Shown here in pieces: positions 16,935-25,625 of a DNA stretch of 64,000 nt. The notes under the pieces were generated by a model, which searched no databases, was not told the DNA's origin, and saw nothing but the letters and a program-made list of their open reading frames with translations. Origin of the DNA: Prosthecobacter dejongeii (GTDB taxonomy: Bacteria; Verrucomicrobiota; Verrucomicrobiia; Verrucomicrobiales; Verrucomicrobiaceae); contig NZ_JACHIF010000003.1 of NCBI RefSeq assembly GCF_014203045.1, forward strand, positions 248,001-312,000, written 5' to 3'. The position numbers and the translations under genes were made by a program. Within the stretch, counting starts at the first letter, position 1. Each line of letters starts with the position of its first letter.

Positions 16935-18221
16935 ATGACTGACTTTGCCACCTCTCCGCAACTGCCCGCGCTCTCACTCGCAGGAGCCACACGTTACACG
17001 CGTTTGTTCAGTCGTTTGCTGGTCTTGGGCTTCATCGCTTTTGTCCTAGGCTGCTTCTTTTTGCCTTGGCGCCAGTTCGTTTCCGGCAGTGGCCGAGTCA
17101 TCGCCTTCAATCCGCTCGACCGCCGCATCAACATTGAGGCCCAGGTCTCTGGCCGGGTCAAGCACCTGCATGTGGTCGAAGGGCAGCGCGTGAAAAAAGG
17201 CGACCTCGTGGTGGAAATCCAGGACAACGACCCCGACCTCATCGCCAATCTCCGGGCTCAGCGCGAGGCGATAGACAGTCGGCGAAACTTTGCGTTAGGC
17301 CGGGTGGAGTCGCTCATCGCCCAAATCACCCAGCAAGAGCTGGCCAAGGCGCAAGCCATTGATGGGGCTGAGCAGCGCGTGGCGGCCGCCAAAATCGCCG
17401 CTGAAACCGCAGCGCTGAATTACTCCCGAACTCATGCCTTGTTTGAAAAAGGACTTTCATCCCAGCGTGAACATGAACTGGCCACCCTCCAGCGCGACTC
17501 CACGACTGCCGACTTAAAGTCTGCTGAGGCTGCCCTAAAGCGCACCAGCAATGACTTTGACGCCACCATTTCTTCCATCCACGCGCAGAAGGGATCTGCC
17601 CATAGCGATGTCGCCACAGCGGATCGTGATCTCTCCGTGATAGACGTGCAGATCAACCAATCGCAGCGGCAAATCGTCGAGTCTCCGCGAGATGGCATCG
17701 TCCTCCAGGTGGCTGCCACGGATGGCACTTACCTCCGTCCCGGTTCATTGATCTGCGTCATCATTCCAGAAACGGACAGTCGTTTTGTTGAAATCTGGGT
17801 CAGTGGCAATGACATGCCGCTCATCCATGCTCGCAAAGAGGAAGGTGGGGTGGTGACACCCGGTAGCTCCGTCCGTCTCGCTTTTGAAGGCTGGCCTGCC
17901 GTGCAGATGATCGGCTGGCCTCAGCTCGCCATCGGTACCTTTGGTGGGGAGGTCGTTTTTGTGGATGCGACGGATGATGGGTTAGGCCGTTTCCGTGTGG
18001 TCATCGGCCCTTCAGATGATGTGGTGAACCGAGGGGATGGCCAGGGCCCCGTGAAAGTGGGCTGGCCGGATAAGCAGCGCTGGCTACGCCAGGGGGTGCG
18101 TGCGAATGCTTGGGTCATGCTGAATGAAGTGCCCCTGTGGTTTGAACTGTGGCGTCAGATCAATGGCTTCCCGCCTCTGATCTCCAATGCCGAAGGAAAA
18201 CTCGACTCCACCAAAAAATGA
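16935..18221 (+). CDS. HlyD-family membrane fusion (periplasmic adaptor) protein
   Basis: A 428-residue adaptor: one N-terminal membrane anchor (LLVLGFIAFVLGCFFLPW, about 30-48), a biotinyl-lipoyl-like half motif (VSGRVKHLHVVEGQRVKKGD), a long alpha-helical hairpin rich in Ala, Gln and Glu (about 100-235), then the second lipoyl half (SPRDGIVLQVAATDGTYLRPG) and a beta-barrel region. This protein class bridges an inner-membrane ABC exporter to a TolC-type outer-membrane channel. It starts 12 bases after the ABC gene and its stop overlaps the start of the TolC-like gene by 4 bases (ATGA), so the three are one operon. Confidence 0.9.
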   Translation: MTDFATSPQLPALSLAGATRYTRLFSRLLVLGFIAFVLGCFFLPWRQFVSGSGRVIAFNPLDRRINIEAQVSGRVKHLHVVEGQRVKKGDLVVEIQDNDPDLIANLRAQREAIDSRRNFALGRVESLIAQITQQELAKAQAIDGAEQRVAAAKIAAETAALNYSRTHALFEKGLSSQREHELATLQRDSTTADLKSAEAALKRTSNDFDATISSIHAQKGSAHSDVATADRDLSVIDVQINQSQRQIVESPRDGIVLQVAATDGTYLRPGSLICVIIPETDSRFVEIWVSGNDMPLIHARKEEGGVVTPGSSVRLAFEGWPAVQMIGWPQLAIGTFGGEVVFVDATDDGLGRFRVVIGPSDDVVNRGDGQGPVKVGWPDKQRWLRQGVRANAWVMLNEVPLWFELWRQINGFPPLISNAEGKLDSTKK

Positions 18222-19666
18222 AGATGCTCCTCCCGCTCTCTTTATCGGTGGGGCGGTGCTTAGCCGTCGCCACCGCCGCCCTCGCTTGGCTAGTCCTGCC
18301 TGCGGCCTCTGCCGCCCCGAAGCCTCTGCTGCTTTCAGAAGTGCTGGCCAGCGTGCAGACCCAGTATCCGCCATACTTGGCAGCATTGATCGAGCAAGAC
18401 ATCGCCAACGGTCGCGCCCGTCAGGCCCTGGGTGCTTTTGATCTCAACATCAACGTCGGTGGTGCCTTTAAGCCAGCGGGATATTACGATGGGCAGACGG
18501 GGTATGCCGTGCTGGACCAGCCCTTGCCCTTTTGGGGGGGCAATGTGTACGGGGGCTATCGCCTCAGCAGTGGCTTTTTGCCGAACTATAACAAGGAGCG
18601 CACCAGCACAGATGGTGAGGCCGTCCTGGGCTTTCGCATGCCCCTGCTGCGTGACGGTACCATTGACCGTCGCCGGGCCACTTTTTGGCAGTCCCAGATA
18701 GACCAGGAGTTGGCAGATCCCCTGATCCTGCGGCAGTATCTGGACTTCATCCGCGCAGCCACGGTTTCTTATTATAGCTGGGTCGCAGCCGGGCAGCGGC
18801 TCAACATCACAGAGGAGCTGCTGCGCATCGCTAAAAATCGTGACTCAGGCATCGCGGAGCAGGTCAAACGCGGAGCCTCCGCACCCATCGTCCAGATTGA
18901 TAACCAGCGCCTCGTCGTCAGTCGTGAGATCGCCGTGGTGCAGGCCCTACGGCGTTTTCAATCTTCCGCCATTGAGCTCTCGCTTTTCCATCGTTCTCGT
19001 GAGCTGGCAGAGCCCATCATCAGCCCGCGCGAGCGTGTGCCTGCCGCCTTCCCTCCGCATCCCCGGCCCGATGAAACGCAAGTCACTGCAGCCATTGCCA
19101 AGGCAGCCATTTTCCGCCCGGAAATCCGCCGCATTGAGTTGACGATCGAAAAGAATGAGATTGATCGCAAGCTCGCCAAAAACAACCTCATGCCCTACCT
19201 GGACGTTGGCGTGGAGGCCGCGCAGGCCACGGGTGGCACTTTGCCCAAAGACATCGAGCGGACTGAGATCGAGGCCAAAATCGAGTTCAAGATGCCGCTG
19301 CAAAGGCGCGAGGCCAAGGGACGACTGGAGGTGGCCGAGTCCCTCATCCAGCGCCTGAACAATGAGAAGCAGTTCGCCCGTGACCGCATCGCCGCAGACG
19401 TGCGGGACAGCCATAGCGCCATCATCGCGGCCTATGACGCCTTGCTCCAGACCCGTAAAAATGTGGATCTCTCTCAGCAGCTTGAAGACGCTGAAAACGA
19501 ACGTCTCAAACAAGGTGCCACCGATCTGCTCGCTCTACAGATCCGTGAGCAGGCCACCTTCGATGCCAAGGTGCTGGAGGTGGAGGCACAGGCGGAGTAC
19601 TTCCGTGCCCTGGCAAACTACCGCGCCGCCACCGCTGCGGATGCGCCGCCTAGCCTGGCCCGTTAA
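18218..19666 (+). CDS. TolC-like outer-membrane efflux protein
   Basis: A 482-residue protein with a Sec signal peptide (MKMLLPLSLSVGRCLAVATAALAWLVLPAASA) and long amphipathic helices with repeated Ala/Glu/Gln/Arg residues, as in the outer-membrane efflux (OEP) family. The ATG at 18218 overlaps the HlyD stop codon and gives a proper signal peptide; an upstream GTG at 18149 would add 23 charged residues ahead of it and is rejected. With the two preceding genes it completes a tripartite exporter across both membranes. Cargo is unknown; no toxin or bacteriocin-like gene is adjacent. Confidence 0.85.
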   Translation: MKMLLPLSLSVGRCLAVATAALAWLVLPAASAAPKPLLLSEVLASVQTQYPPYLAALIEQDIANGRARQALGAFDLNINVGGAFKPAGYYDGQTGYAVLDQPLPFWGGNVYGGYRLSSGFLPNYNKERTSTDGEAVLGFRMPLLRDGTIDRRRATFWQSQIDQELADPLILRQYLDFIRAATVSYYSWVAAGQRLNITEELLRIAKNRDSGIAEQVKRGASAPIVQIDNQRLVVSREIAVVQALRRFQSSAIELSLFHRSRELAEPIISPRERVPAAFPPHPRPDETQVTAAIAKAAIFRPEIRRIELTIEKNEIDRKLAKNNLMPYLDVGVEAAQATGGTLPKDIERTEIEAKIEFKMPLQRREAKGRLEVAESLIQRLNNEKQFARDRIAADVRDSHSAIIAAYDALLQTRKNVDLSQQLEDAENERLKQGATDLLALQIREQATFDAKVLEVEAQAEYFRALANYRAATAADAPPSLAR

Positions 19667-19737
19667 GCTTGCCTCGCTCACTGAAGGCGGCTGGGCTGGC
19701 ATGATGGGTGCTTGATTGGGGAGGTGCCAACCTCACC

Positions 19738-22185
19738 ATGCCCCCCTCTGCCTGCCCTGACACACCCGTGAGGGCACCCGCCTATTTGGCGCTGGTGCTC
19801 GGCGTCACGGTGTCATGGCTGCTCACGGTCATGCTGTTGCAGACGCGTGAAGACGACCGGCAAGATGAAGTCCGCAGATTGGCCAAAGACCGCACCGAGG
19901 TCATTCGTGGGCAGATCCTACGTTCCATGGAGGTGCTGCATGGGATCGTCGCTTTTTTTGAGTCGCGGAAGGAAATCTCCCGGGCTGAATTTGGCACCTT
20001 TGTGGGTAGTTTTTTGACCCGGCAGCCAGAGTTGCAGGCCCTAGCCTGGGACCCGCGTGTGGAGGGGGCACAGCGCCAAAGCTGGGAACAGCGCGCCCGT
20101 GCGGAGGGCTTTCGAGAGTTTCGTTTTACGGAGGAAGAGAGCGAAGGGAAAATCGTCACCGCTCGCTCTACAGAGGAATACTTCCCCGTGTTTTACCTGG
20201 AGAGCTTGCAAAAGAATGCGCCCGCGCTGGGCTTCAATGTCAAGGCCGAGCCCCGACGCCGCGCCGCCCTGGAGCAGGCCCGTGACAGCGGCAATGCCCA
20301 GGCCACCGCGCCCATCCGGTTGGCTCAGGAGCAGGGATCTCAGCGTGGGTTTGTGGTGTTTGAGCCGCTTTATCAGGGCGTGCCTACCACGGTGGATGAA
20401 CGTCGAAAGCAGCTCACCGGCTTTGCCACAGCAGTCTTCCGCATCGGAGATCTGATTGATCTCTCACTTGCGGAGGCACGTGACAGTGGTGTGGCCTTGT
20501 CTCTGCGGGATGCGGGAGATAGCACCCTGCTGTACCATCAGGAAGGCGCACGTCTTCAGGGCTACCCCACCTGGACCACGGAGGTGGATGTGGCGGGGCG
20601 GCAGTGGCGGCTTTTGTTTGAACCCACTCAGGGATTCCTCAGTCGGCGGTCAGATCTCATGCCCTGGATCACCCTCACGGGTGGCCTGGTGATCACCTTG
20701 CTCCTGACCTCCTACTTGTGGAAAACCGCCAGCCAAACAGCGGTGGTGAATCGGGCACGAAAAGAGCTGCTGGCCGAGGTGTCTGTGCGCAAACAGGCCG
20801 AGGCGACAGCGGAGGCGGCCAGCCGGGCGAAGTCGGAGTTTCTGGCGAACATGAGTCATGAAATCCGTACCCCCATGAATGCCATCTTGGGCTATGCGCA
20901 GATCCTGGCGCGGGATGCCGCCCTGCCACGTTTTCATCGCGATGCCGTGGCTACCATCCTGAACAGCGGAGACCATCTGCTGCACCTCATTCAAGAGATC
21001 CTGGACCTGTCCAAAATAGATGCTGGGCGCATGGAGGTGGAAAAAACGAACTTCGACCTGGCGGCGCTAGTTCGCGAATTGACCGCCATGTTTCAGCATC
21101 CCTGTGAGGAAAAACAGATCGGCTTTCGCATCGAGGCGGCTGAGCTTGAGAAAGCCACGCCCGTTCATGGCGATGAAGGCAAGCTGCGCCAAGTGCTCAT
21201 CAATCTTTTGGCCAATGCCGTGAAGTTTACCGCCAGCGGGCGCATCATTCTACGGGTGCTGCCGTTGGAAAAGGAAGCCTGGCGTTTTGAGGTGGAAGAC
21301 ACCGGCATCGGCATTCCCGAAGAGGCCCAACAACGCATCTTCGAGCCCTTCCAGCAGGAGGCTGGCGCCCGTGGTGGCGCGGGGCTGGGGCTGGCCATCG
21401 CCCGCCGTCAGGTGGAGATTTTGGGCGGGCGCATGGGATTGCATTCGCAGTTAGGCCGTGGCTCCTGCTTCCATGTGGAGCTCACTCTTCCCAGCGTGGC
21501 TGCGCATGGGGTTTCACGGGCTTCTGTGCGGGAACTGGTGAGCCTGGCCAAAGGCTGTGCCGTGCGGGCTTTGGTGGTGGATGACATTCGTGAAAATCGG
21601 GAGGTCTTAGCCTCCATGCTCACCTTGATCGGCTGTGAGGTCGTCCTGGCAGAGCACGGACGCCAGGCGGTGGAAGTGGTGCAGGTCTCCCGCCCGCAGA
21701 TTGTTTTCATGGATATCCGCATGCCTCAGTTCGATGGGTTGCAGGCCACCCGCCGCATTTTGGAAGAGTTCAACACCACCGAGATTAAAATCGTCGCCAC
21801 TTCCGCCTCCGCCCTGGCTCATGAGAGGGAGCTTTGTCTGAAAGCGGGGTGCGACGACTTCGTGGCGAAACCTTTCCGGGCAGAGCGCATTTACGGGTGT
21901 CTGCGTCATTTGTTAGGCGTGGACTTTGAGTATAAGGGGGAGCAACCCGACGCCGAGGCAGGCGAGTCCATTGATCTCAGCCAGATAACCTTGCCAGAGG
22001 AGTTGGCTGCCCGGCTTACGATGGCCGCAGAACTGCACAGCGCCACCGTCTTGAAAAGCTGCCTGGCCGAACTGGAGCAACTCGGCACGGCGGGCCAGCG
22101 GCTGGCACAGCACTTGCGCGGCTTTCTGGCCAGTTATGACATGAAAACCATCCAGCGCATCATCGCCCAGATCTCCATCTCATGA
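19738..22185 (+). CDS. CHASE-domain hybrid sensor histidine kinase
   Basis: An 815-residue membrane kinase: membrane segment near the N-terminus, a periplasmic CHASE domain (about residues 60-290, with FLTRQPELQALAWDPRV and the GFREFRF region), a second membrane segment (PWITLTGGLVITLLLTSYLW), HisKA with His374 in ANMSHEIRTPM, HATPase_c (NLLANAVKFT, DTGIGI, GLGLAIARR) and a C-terminal receiver with phospho-acceptor Asp659 in VFMDIRMP. CHASE domains sense small extracellular molecules such as adenine derivatives or peptides. A GTG at 19708 is an alternative start. The stop overlaps the start of the sigma54 regulator gene by 4 bases, so they form a pair. The 71-base gap to the TolC-like gene allows one transcript with the exporter. 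Confidence 0.9.
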   Translation: MPPSACPDTPVRAPAYLALVLGVTVSWLLTVMLLQTREDDRQDEVRRLAKDRTEVIRGQILRSMEVLHGIVAFFESRKEISRAEFGTFVGSFLTRQPELQALAWDPRVEGAQRQSWEQRARAEGFREFRFTEEESEGKIVTARSTEEYFPVFYLESLQKNAPALGFNVKAEPRRRAALEQARDSGNAQATAPIRLAQEQGSQRGFVVFEPLYQGVPTTVDERRKQLTGFATAVFRIGDLIDLSLAEARDSGVALSLRDAGDSTLLYHQEGARLQGYPTWTTEVDVAGRQWRLLFEPTQGFLSRRSDLMPWITLTGGLVITLLLTSYLWKTASQTAVVNRARKELLAEVSVRKQAEATAEAASRAKSEFLANMSHEIRTPMNAILGYAQILARDAALPRFHRDAVATILNSGDHLLHLIQEILDLSKIDAGRMEVEKTNFDLAALVRELTAMFQHPCEEKQIGFRIEAAELEKATPVHGDEGKLRQVLINLLANAVKFTASGRIILRVLPLEKEAWRFEVEDTGIGIPEEAQQRIFEPFQQEAGARGGAGLGLAIARRQVEILGGRMGLHSQLGRGSCFHVELTLPSVAAHGVSRASVRELVSLAKGCAVRALVVDDIRENREVLASMLTLIGCEVVLAEHGRQAVEVVQVSRPQIVFMDIRMPQFDGLQATRRILEEFNTTEIKIVATSASALAHERELCLKAGCDDFVAKPFRAERIYGCLRHLLGVDFEYKGEQPDAEAGESIDLSQITLPEELAARLTMAAELHSATVLKSCLAELEQLGTAGQRLAQHLRGFLASYDMKTIQRIIAQISIS

Positions 22186-23633
22186 ATCGTCCCCGCATCC
22201 TCATTGCCGATGACACTCCGGCCAGTCTGTCCCTGCTCAGTCACGTGCTGGAGCCGCAAGGCTATGAAATCCTCGCCGTTTCCAGTGGCAAAGATGCGCT
22301 GAAACTGGCGGAGCGTGCCCAGCCAGATCTCATCCTGCTGGACGTGATGATGCCGGGGCATGATGGCTTCCATGTCTGCCGCACGCTCAAGGCGGATGAA
22401 GCCACGCGGGATGTGCCTGTCATCTTCATCACCAGTCGGAATGAGACCGCTAGCGTGCTGAATGGGTTTCGCATGGGGGCGGTGGACTACATCGTTAAAC
22501 CATTCCAGGCTGAGGAAGTGGTGACCCGCGTGGCCACCCACCTGAAGATCAGCCGACTCACCCGCGAACTGCAACAGCGCAATGCCGAGCTGGAGGCGGA
22601 GGTCTCCCGCCGGGTCGCCGCTGAGACCTCGCGGGATAAGGCCACGCAAAAGCTTTCCACCCTGGCTTCCCGTGAGGCGCAACGCTGGGGCCTGGATGGC
22701 TTTGTCGGTGAAAGCCCACACATGAAACGCATCCTGGCGGACATCGAGCGGCTGCGTCAGTTTAGCAAAACCAGCGTGCTCATCACCGGGGAGAGTGGCA
22801 CGGGCAAGGAACTCGTGGCACGTGCCCTGCACCATCACAGCTCGCGCGCGGGGGAAGCCTTCATCCCGGTGAACTGCGTGGCCGTGCCGGCGGATCTTTT
22901 GGAATCGCTTTTCTTTGGTCACGTCAAAGGGGCCTTCACCGGGGCCACGGCAGATCGCAAAGGTTACTTCGAATTGGCCGATGGCGGCACACTGTTCCTA
23001 GATGAAATCGGTGACATGCCTGCCGCTCTTCAGGCGAAGCTGCTGCGTGTGCTGGAGGATGGCGAGGTGACGCCCGTGGGCTCTACCAAATCCCATCGCG
23101 TGGATGTGCGCGTGCTCAGTGCCACGAATGCGGACCTCGCCGCGAAGATCCTCACGGGAGACTTCCGCCAGGACCTGTATTACCGGCTCGCACGCTACAC
23201 CGTGGAGACGGCCCCCCTGCGGGAAAGGCGTGAGGATTTGCCCTTGCTGGCAGGCCATTTTTTAAAGGTGTTCGCGGCGGAGATGGGCATGACAGCCCCT
23301 GCTTTGGATGCCTCTGCCCTCGCCCTATTGAGCCACCATTCCTTCCCGGGAAATGTGCGGGAACTCAAGAATGCCATGGAGCGTGCTTTGATACTCAGCG
23401 GCGGCCAAACGGTGAAACGCGAGCACTTGCAGTTGTTTGAAGCCGCACCCGCCCCCGTGGCTAAAGCGCCTGCGCGCACCGCTGCTGACACCGTGCCTTT
23501 GGATCTCGGGGCTGCCGAACATACTTTGATTCAACGCGCTCTTGAGCAAACGGGCGGCAATGTGACGGAGGCCGCGCGGCTGCTGAATGTGAATCGCAGC
23601 CGCATCTACCGCCGCATGCCGGTGAGTAAATGA
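22182..23633 (+). CDS. Sigma54-dependent response regulator (NtrC family)
   Basis: A 483-residue three-domain activator. The receiver has Asp54 in LILLDVMMPGHDG; the AAA+ domain has Walker A GESGTGKE, an intact sigma54-contacting GAFTGA loop (about residues 250-255), Walker B GGTLFLDEIGD and an arginine-finger region; a Fis-type helix-turn-helix ends the protein (GGNVTEAARLLNVNRSRIYRRM). It should drive transcription from -24/-12 promoters when phosphorylated by the preceding hybrid kinase. Its stop lies only 4 bases from the convergent allophanate hydrolase gene. Candidate sigma54 promoters precede four nitrogen-scavenging genes of this window, making it a possible, unproven, local activator. 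Confidence 0.93.
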   Translation: MNRPRILIADDTPASLSLLSHVLEPQGYEILAVSSGKDALKLAERAQPDLILLDVMMPGHDGFHVCRTLKADEATRDVPVIFITSRNETASVLNGFRMGAVDYIVKPFQAEEVVTRVATHLKISRLTRELQQRNAELEAEVSRRVAAETSRDKATQKLSTLASREAQRWGLDGFVGESPHMKRILADIERLRQFSKTSVLITGESGTGKELVARALHHHSSRAGEAFIPVNCVAVPADLLESLFFGHVKGAFTGATADRKGYFELADGGTLFLDEIGDMPAALQAKLLRVLEDGEVTPVGSTKSHRVDVRVLSATNADLAAKILTGDFRQDLYYRLARYTVETAPLRERREDLPLLAGHFLKVFAAEMGMTAPALDASALALLSHHSFPGNVRELKNAMERALILSGGQTVKREHLQLFEAAPAPVAKAPARTAADTVPLDLGAAEHTLIQRALEQTGGNVTEAARLLNVNRSRIYRRMPVSK

Positions 23634-23637
23634 CCCC

Positions 23638-25431
23638 TCAGCCCTGCGCCTGAATCCAGGCCCGCCAGCCACCGTGGTGGGTGATGTCCTGTGGCGCTGA
23701 GACCGCGCTGGGTTCACAGAGGAAGCCGCACACGCGCTGCCCACCGGCCAGCTCCACCCAGCCGAGGCCCAGCGGCGGTTTGATGCTGTTAAAAAAGGCT
23801 CCCAGAGCGGCCTCCGGCATGTCCCAGACCTCCAGCGCGATGGCGCGGCCACCTTCCGCAGAGCGGATGAGGCCCGGGCGCGGCGGCACACTGCCCTCAC
23901 CGGGCAGATGATACAGTTGGTAGCACGGCGCCGTCTCCGTGCGGCTGCGCAGATGGGCGCCACAGGCCAGCAGACCGGGATTGAGTGGCAGCCCCTCCAT
24001 GTGGGCTCCACACACCGCCACGGGCATCCAGCCCGGTGTAGCCGCCGTTTCCACCGCCGGTGGCACGGGCGTCTCTGTCGCGCCCAGTTTCACTCCCGTG
24101 GCCTGATGCAGAAAACTGCCGATGCTGAGGAGCCGCAGGTCATGAAAGGCGGGGGCGATGAGTGTCACCCCCCAGGCACGGCCATTGGGCAGAAAACCGG
24201 CGGGCACCGCGTAACCGCAGAGGTCCAGCAGGTTCATGAAATTCGTGTACGTGCCCAGGTTCGTATTGTAGGCGATCGGCTCCGCCTCGATCTCCTCCCG
24301 CGTGTAGCTGCGGGGAGCCGTGGGCGTGAGGATGACATCCACATACTGCCACACCGCCTCACTCTGCCTGCGCAGCGTGGCGAGCTGGTACATCGCGCGG
24401 AAGGTATCTGCAGCGCTGGGTTTGACACCTCCAGAAATGATCGTGCGTGTGACGGGTAAAAACGCCTCGGGCTGGCTCTCTAATAACGCTGCCGTGGCCA
24501 CGTAGCGCTCAGCCACCCACGGCCCACCATACAGGAGACGCGCAGCCTCCATGAAGGGCTCAAAGTCCACCTCCACCGCGATGCCCCCTAGGGCGCGCAG
24601 ACGTGTGATGCTATTTTCATAAAGTTCGTTAGCCGATTCTTCTCCAAAGTAGTGTCTTTGGTTTTCAGGCAGCACGCCAAAACGAAAGCCAGATCCAGGT
24701 GCCCAAGTCGGCACTGCTGCGGCAAAAGGACGGGCGAGCGTATCGCTCGCATCAAAGGCACGGGCGACCTCAAAGACCTTCGCGGCATCCTCGGAGGTCA
24801 GTGCAAAGATGGACACGCAGTCTAGGCTGCGGCAGGCGGGCACCACACCCGTGGTACTCAGCACCCCGCGCGTCGGTTTCAGGCCCACGATGTTGTTAAA
24901 AGCCGCAGGCACCCGGCCAGACCCCGCCGTATCCGTACCGAGCGCAAAACTGACAAGCCCGAGAGCCACTGCCACGGCGGAGCCTGAGCTGGACCCTCCT
25001 GAAATCACACCGGGGCTGATGGCGTTTTCAGGGCTGCCATACGGACTGCGCGTGCCGACGAGGCCGGTGGCGAATTGATCAAGATTTGTCTTCCCCATAG
25101 GGATGGCGCCCGCATCTATCAAGGCCTGCACTACGGAAGCTGACTTTTCAGGCGTGTAGGCAAAGGCCGGGCACGCTGCTGTGGTGGGTGTCCCTGCGAG
25201 GTCAATGTTATCCTTGATGGCAAAGGGGATGCCATAGAGAGGCAGGCTATCTGGCGAATGCCCTTCCAGCAGGTCCAGGTAAGGCTGGATCTCATGCCGA
25301 TCCATGAGGTGGATCCAGATGGCAGGATCTGCGGCGGCCGCTTGGGCCAGCAGGTTATCCACCAGTTGGCTGGGCGTGAGATGGCCTGCGCGGTAGGCCG
25401 TATGAAGGGTGGCTAGAGTAGGAGCTGTCAT
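23638..25431 (-). CDS. atzF: Allophanate hydrolase (AtzF type)
   Basis: A 597-residue enzyme that hydrolyses allophanate to ammonia and CO2, last step of biuret, cyanurate and urea-carboxylase pathways. The amidase-signature domain (about 1-440) carries the triad Lys73 (FAIKDNIDL), Ser147 (GGSSSGS) and Ser171 (GTDTAGSGRVP); the extra C-terminal domain (about 450-597), with YQLYHLPGEGSVPPRPGL and LGLGWVELAGG, is diagnostic for allophanate hydrolase over other amidases. The frame is open to 25599, but the ATG at 25431 gives the family length of about 600 and lies downstream of a good candidate sigma54 promoter. There is no urea carboxylase gene beside it, so allophanate probably comes from the biuret hydrolase encoded at 10642. 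Confidence 0.9.
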   Translation of the reverse strand: MTAPTLATLHTAYRAGHLTPSQLVDNLLAQAAAADPAIWIHLMDRHEIQPYLDLLEGHSPDSLPLYGIPFAIKDNIDLAGTPTTAACPAFAYTPEKSASVVQALIDAGAIPMGKTNLDQFATGLVGTRSPYGSPENAISPGVISGGSSSGSAVAVALGLVSFALGTDTAGSGRVPAAFNNIVGLKPTRGVLSTTGVVPACRSLDCVSIFALTSEDAAKVFEVARAFDASDTLARPFAAAVPTWAPGSGFRFGVLPENQRHYFGEESANELYENSITRLRALGGIAVEVDFEPFMEAARLLYGGPWVAERYVATAALLESQPEAFLPVTRTIISGGVKPSAADTFRAMYQLATLRRQSEAVWQYVDVILTPTAPRSYTREEIEAEPIAYNTNLGTYTNFMNLLDLCGYAVPAGFLPNGRAWGVTLIAPAFHDLRLLSIGSFLHQATGVKLGATETPVPPAVETAATPGWMPVAVCGAHMEGLPLNPGLLACGAHLRSRTETAPCYQLYHLPGEGSVPPRPGLIRSAEGGRAIALEVWDMPEAALGAFFNSIKPPLGLGWVELAGGQRVCGFLCEPSAVSAPQDITHHGGWRAWIQAQG

Positions 25432-25485
25432 GGAGGTCGCAGGGCGCGTGCAGGCAGTCACCATCACGCCGTTAAGCAGTCCTCC

Positions 25486-25501
25486 AGCAGTGCCCATGCC
25501 A
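25486..25501 (-). promoter_or_regulatory. Candidate sigma54 promoter of allophanate hydrolase
   Basis: On the minus strand the sequence is TGGCATG-GGCA-CTGCT, with GG-N10-GC and 10 of 12 positions of the consensus, the best match found in the window. Predicted transcription start is near 25475, about 44 bases before the chosen ATG, and it argues against the longer upstream reading frame. Confidence 0.45.
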
Positions 25502-25553
25502 GCCCCGTGAAGTGGCGGGTCACTGGGGTTTCTCGGTGGCGCTTCGACCTCAG

Positions 25554-25606
25554 AAAACGAAAAGACTGTTGCAGGTGTGCTGCTGTGCGACATCTGCAAC
25601 AGTCTT
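25554..25606 (-). terminator. Intrinsic terminator of the oxidoreductase beta gene
   Basis: A perfect 13-base stem (AAGACTGTTGCAG / CTGCAACAGTCTT) with a 19-base loop is followed on the minus strand by a T-rich tract (TTCGTTTTC). It lies 20 bases after the stop of the minus-strand gene at 25626 and separates it from the allophanate hydrolase promoter. Confidence 0.85.
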
Positions 25607-25625
25607 CAGGAAAAAATCGGTCTCT

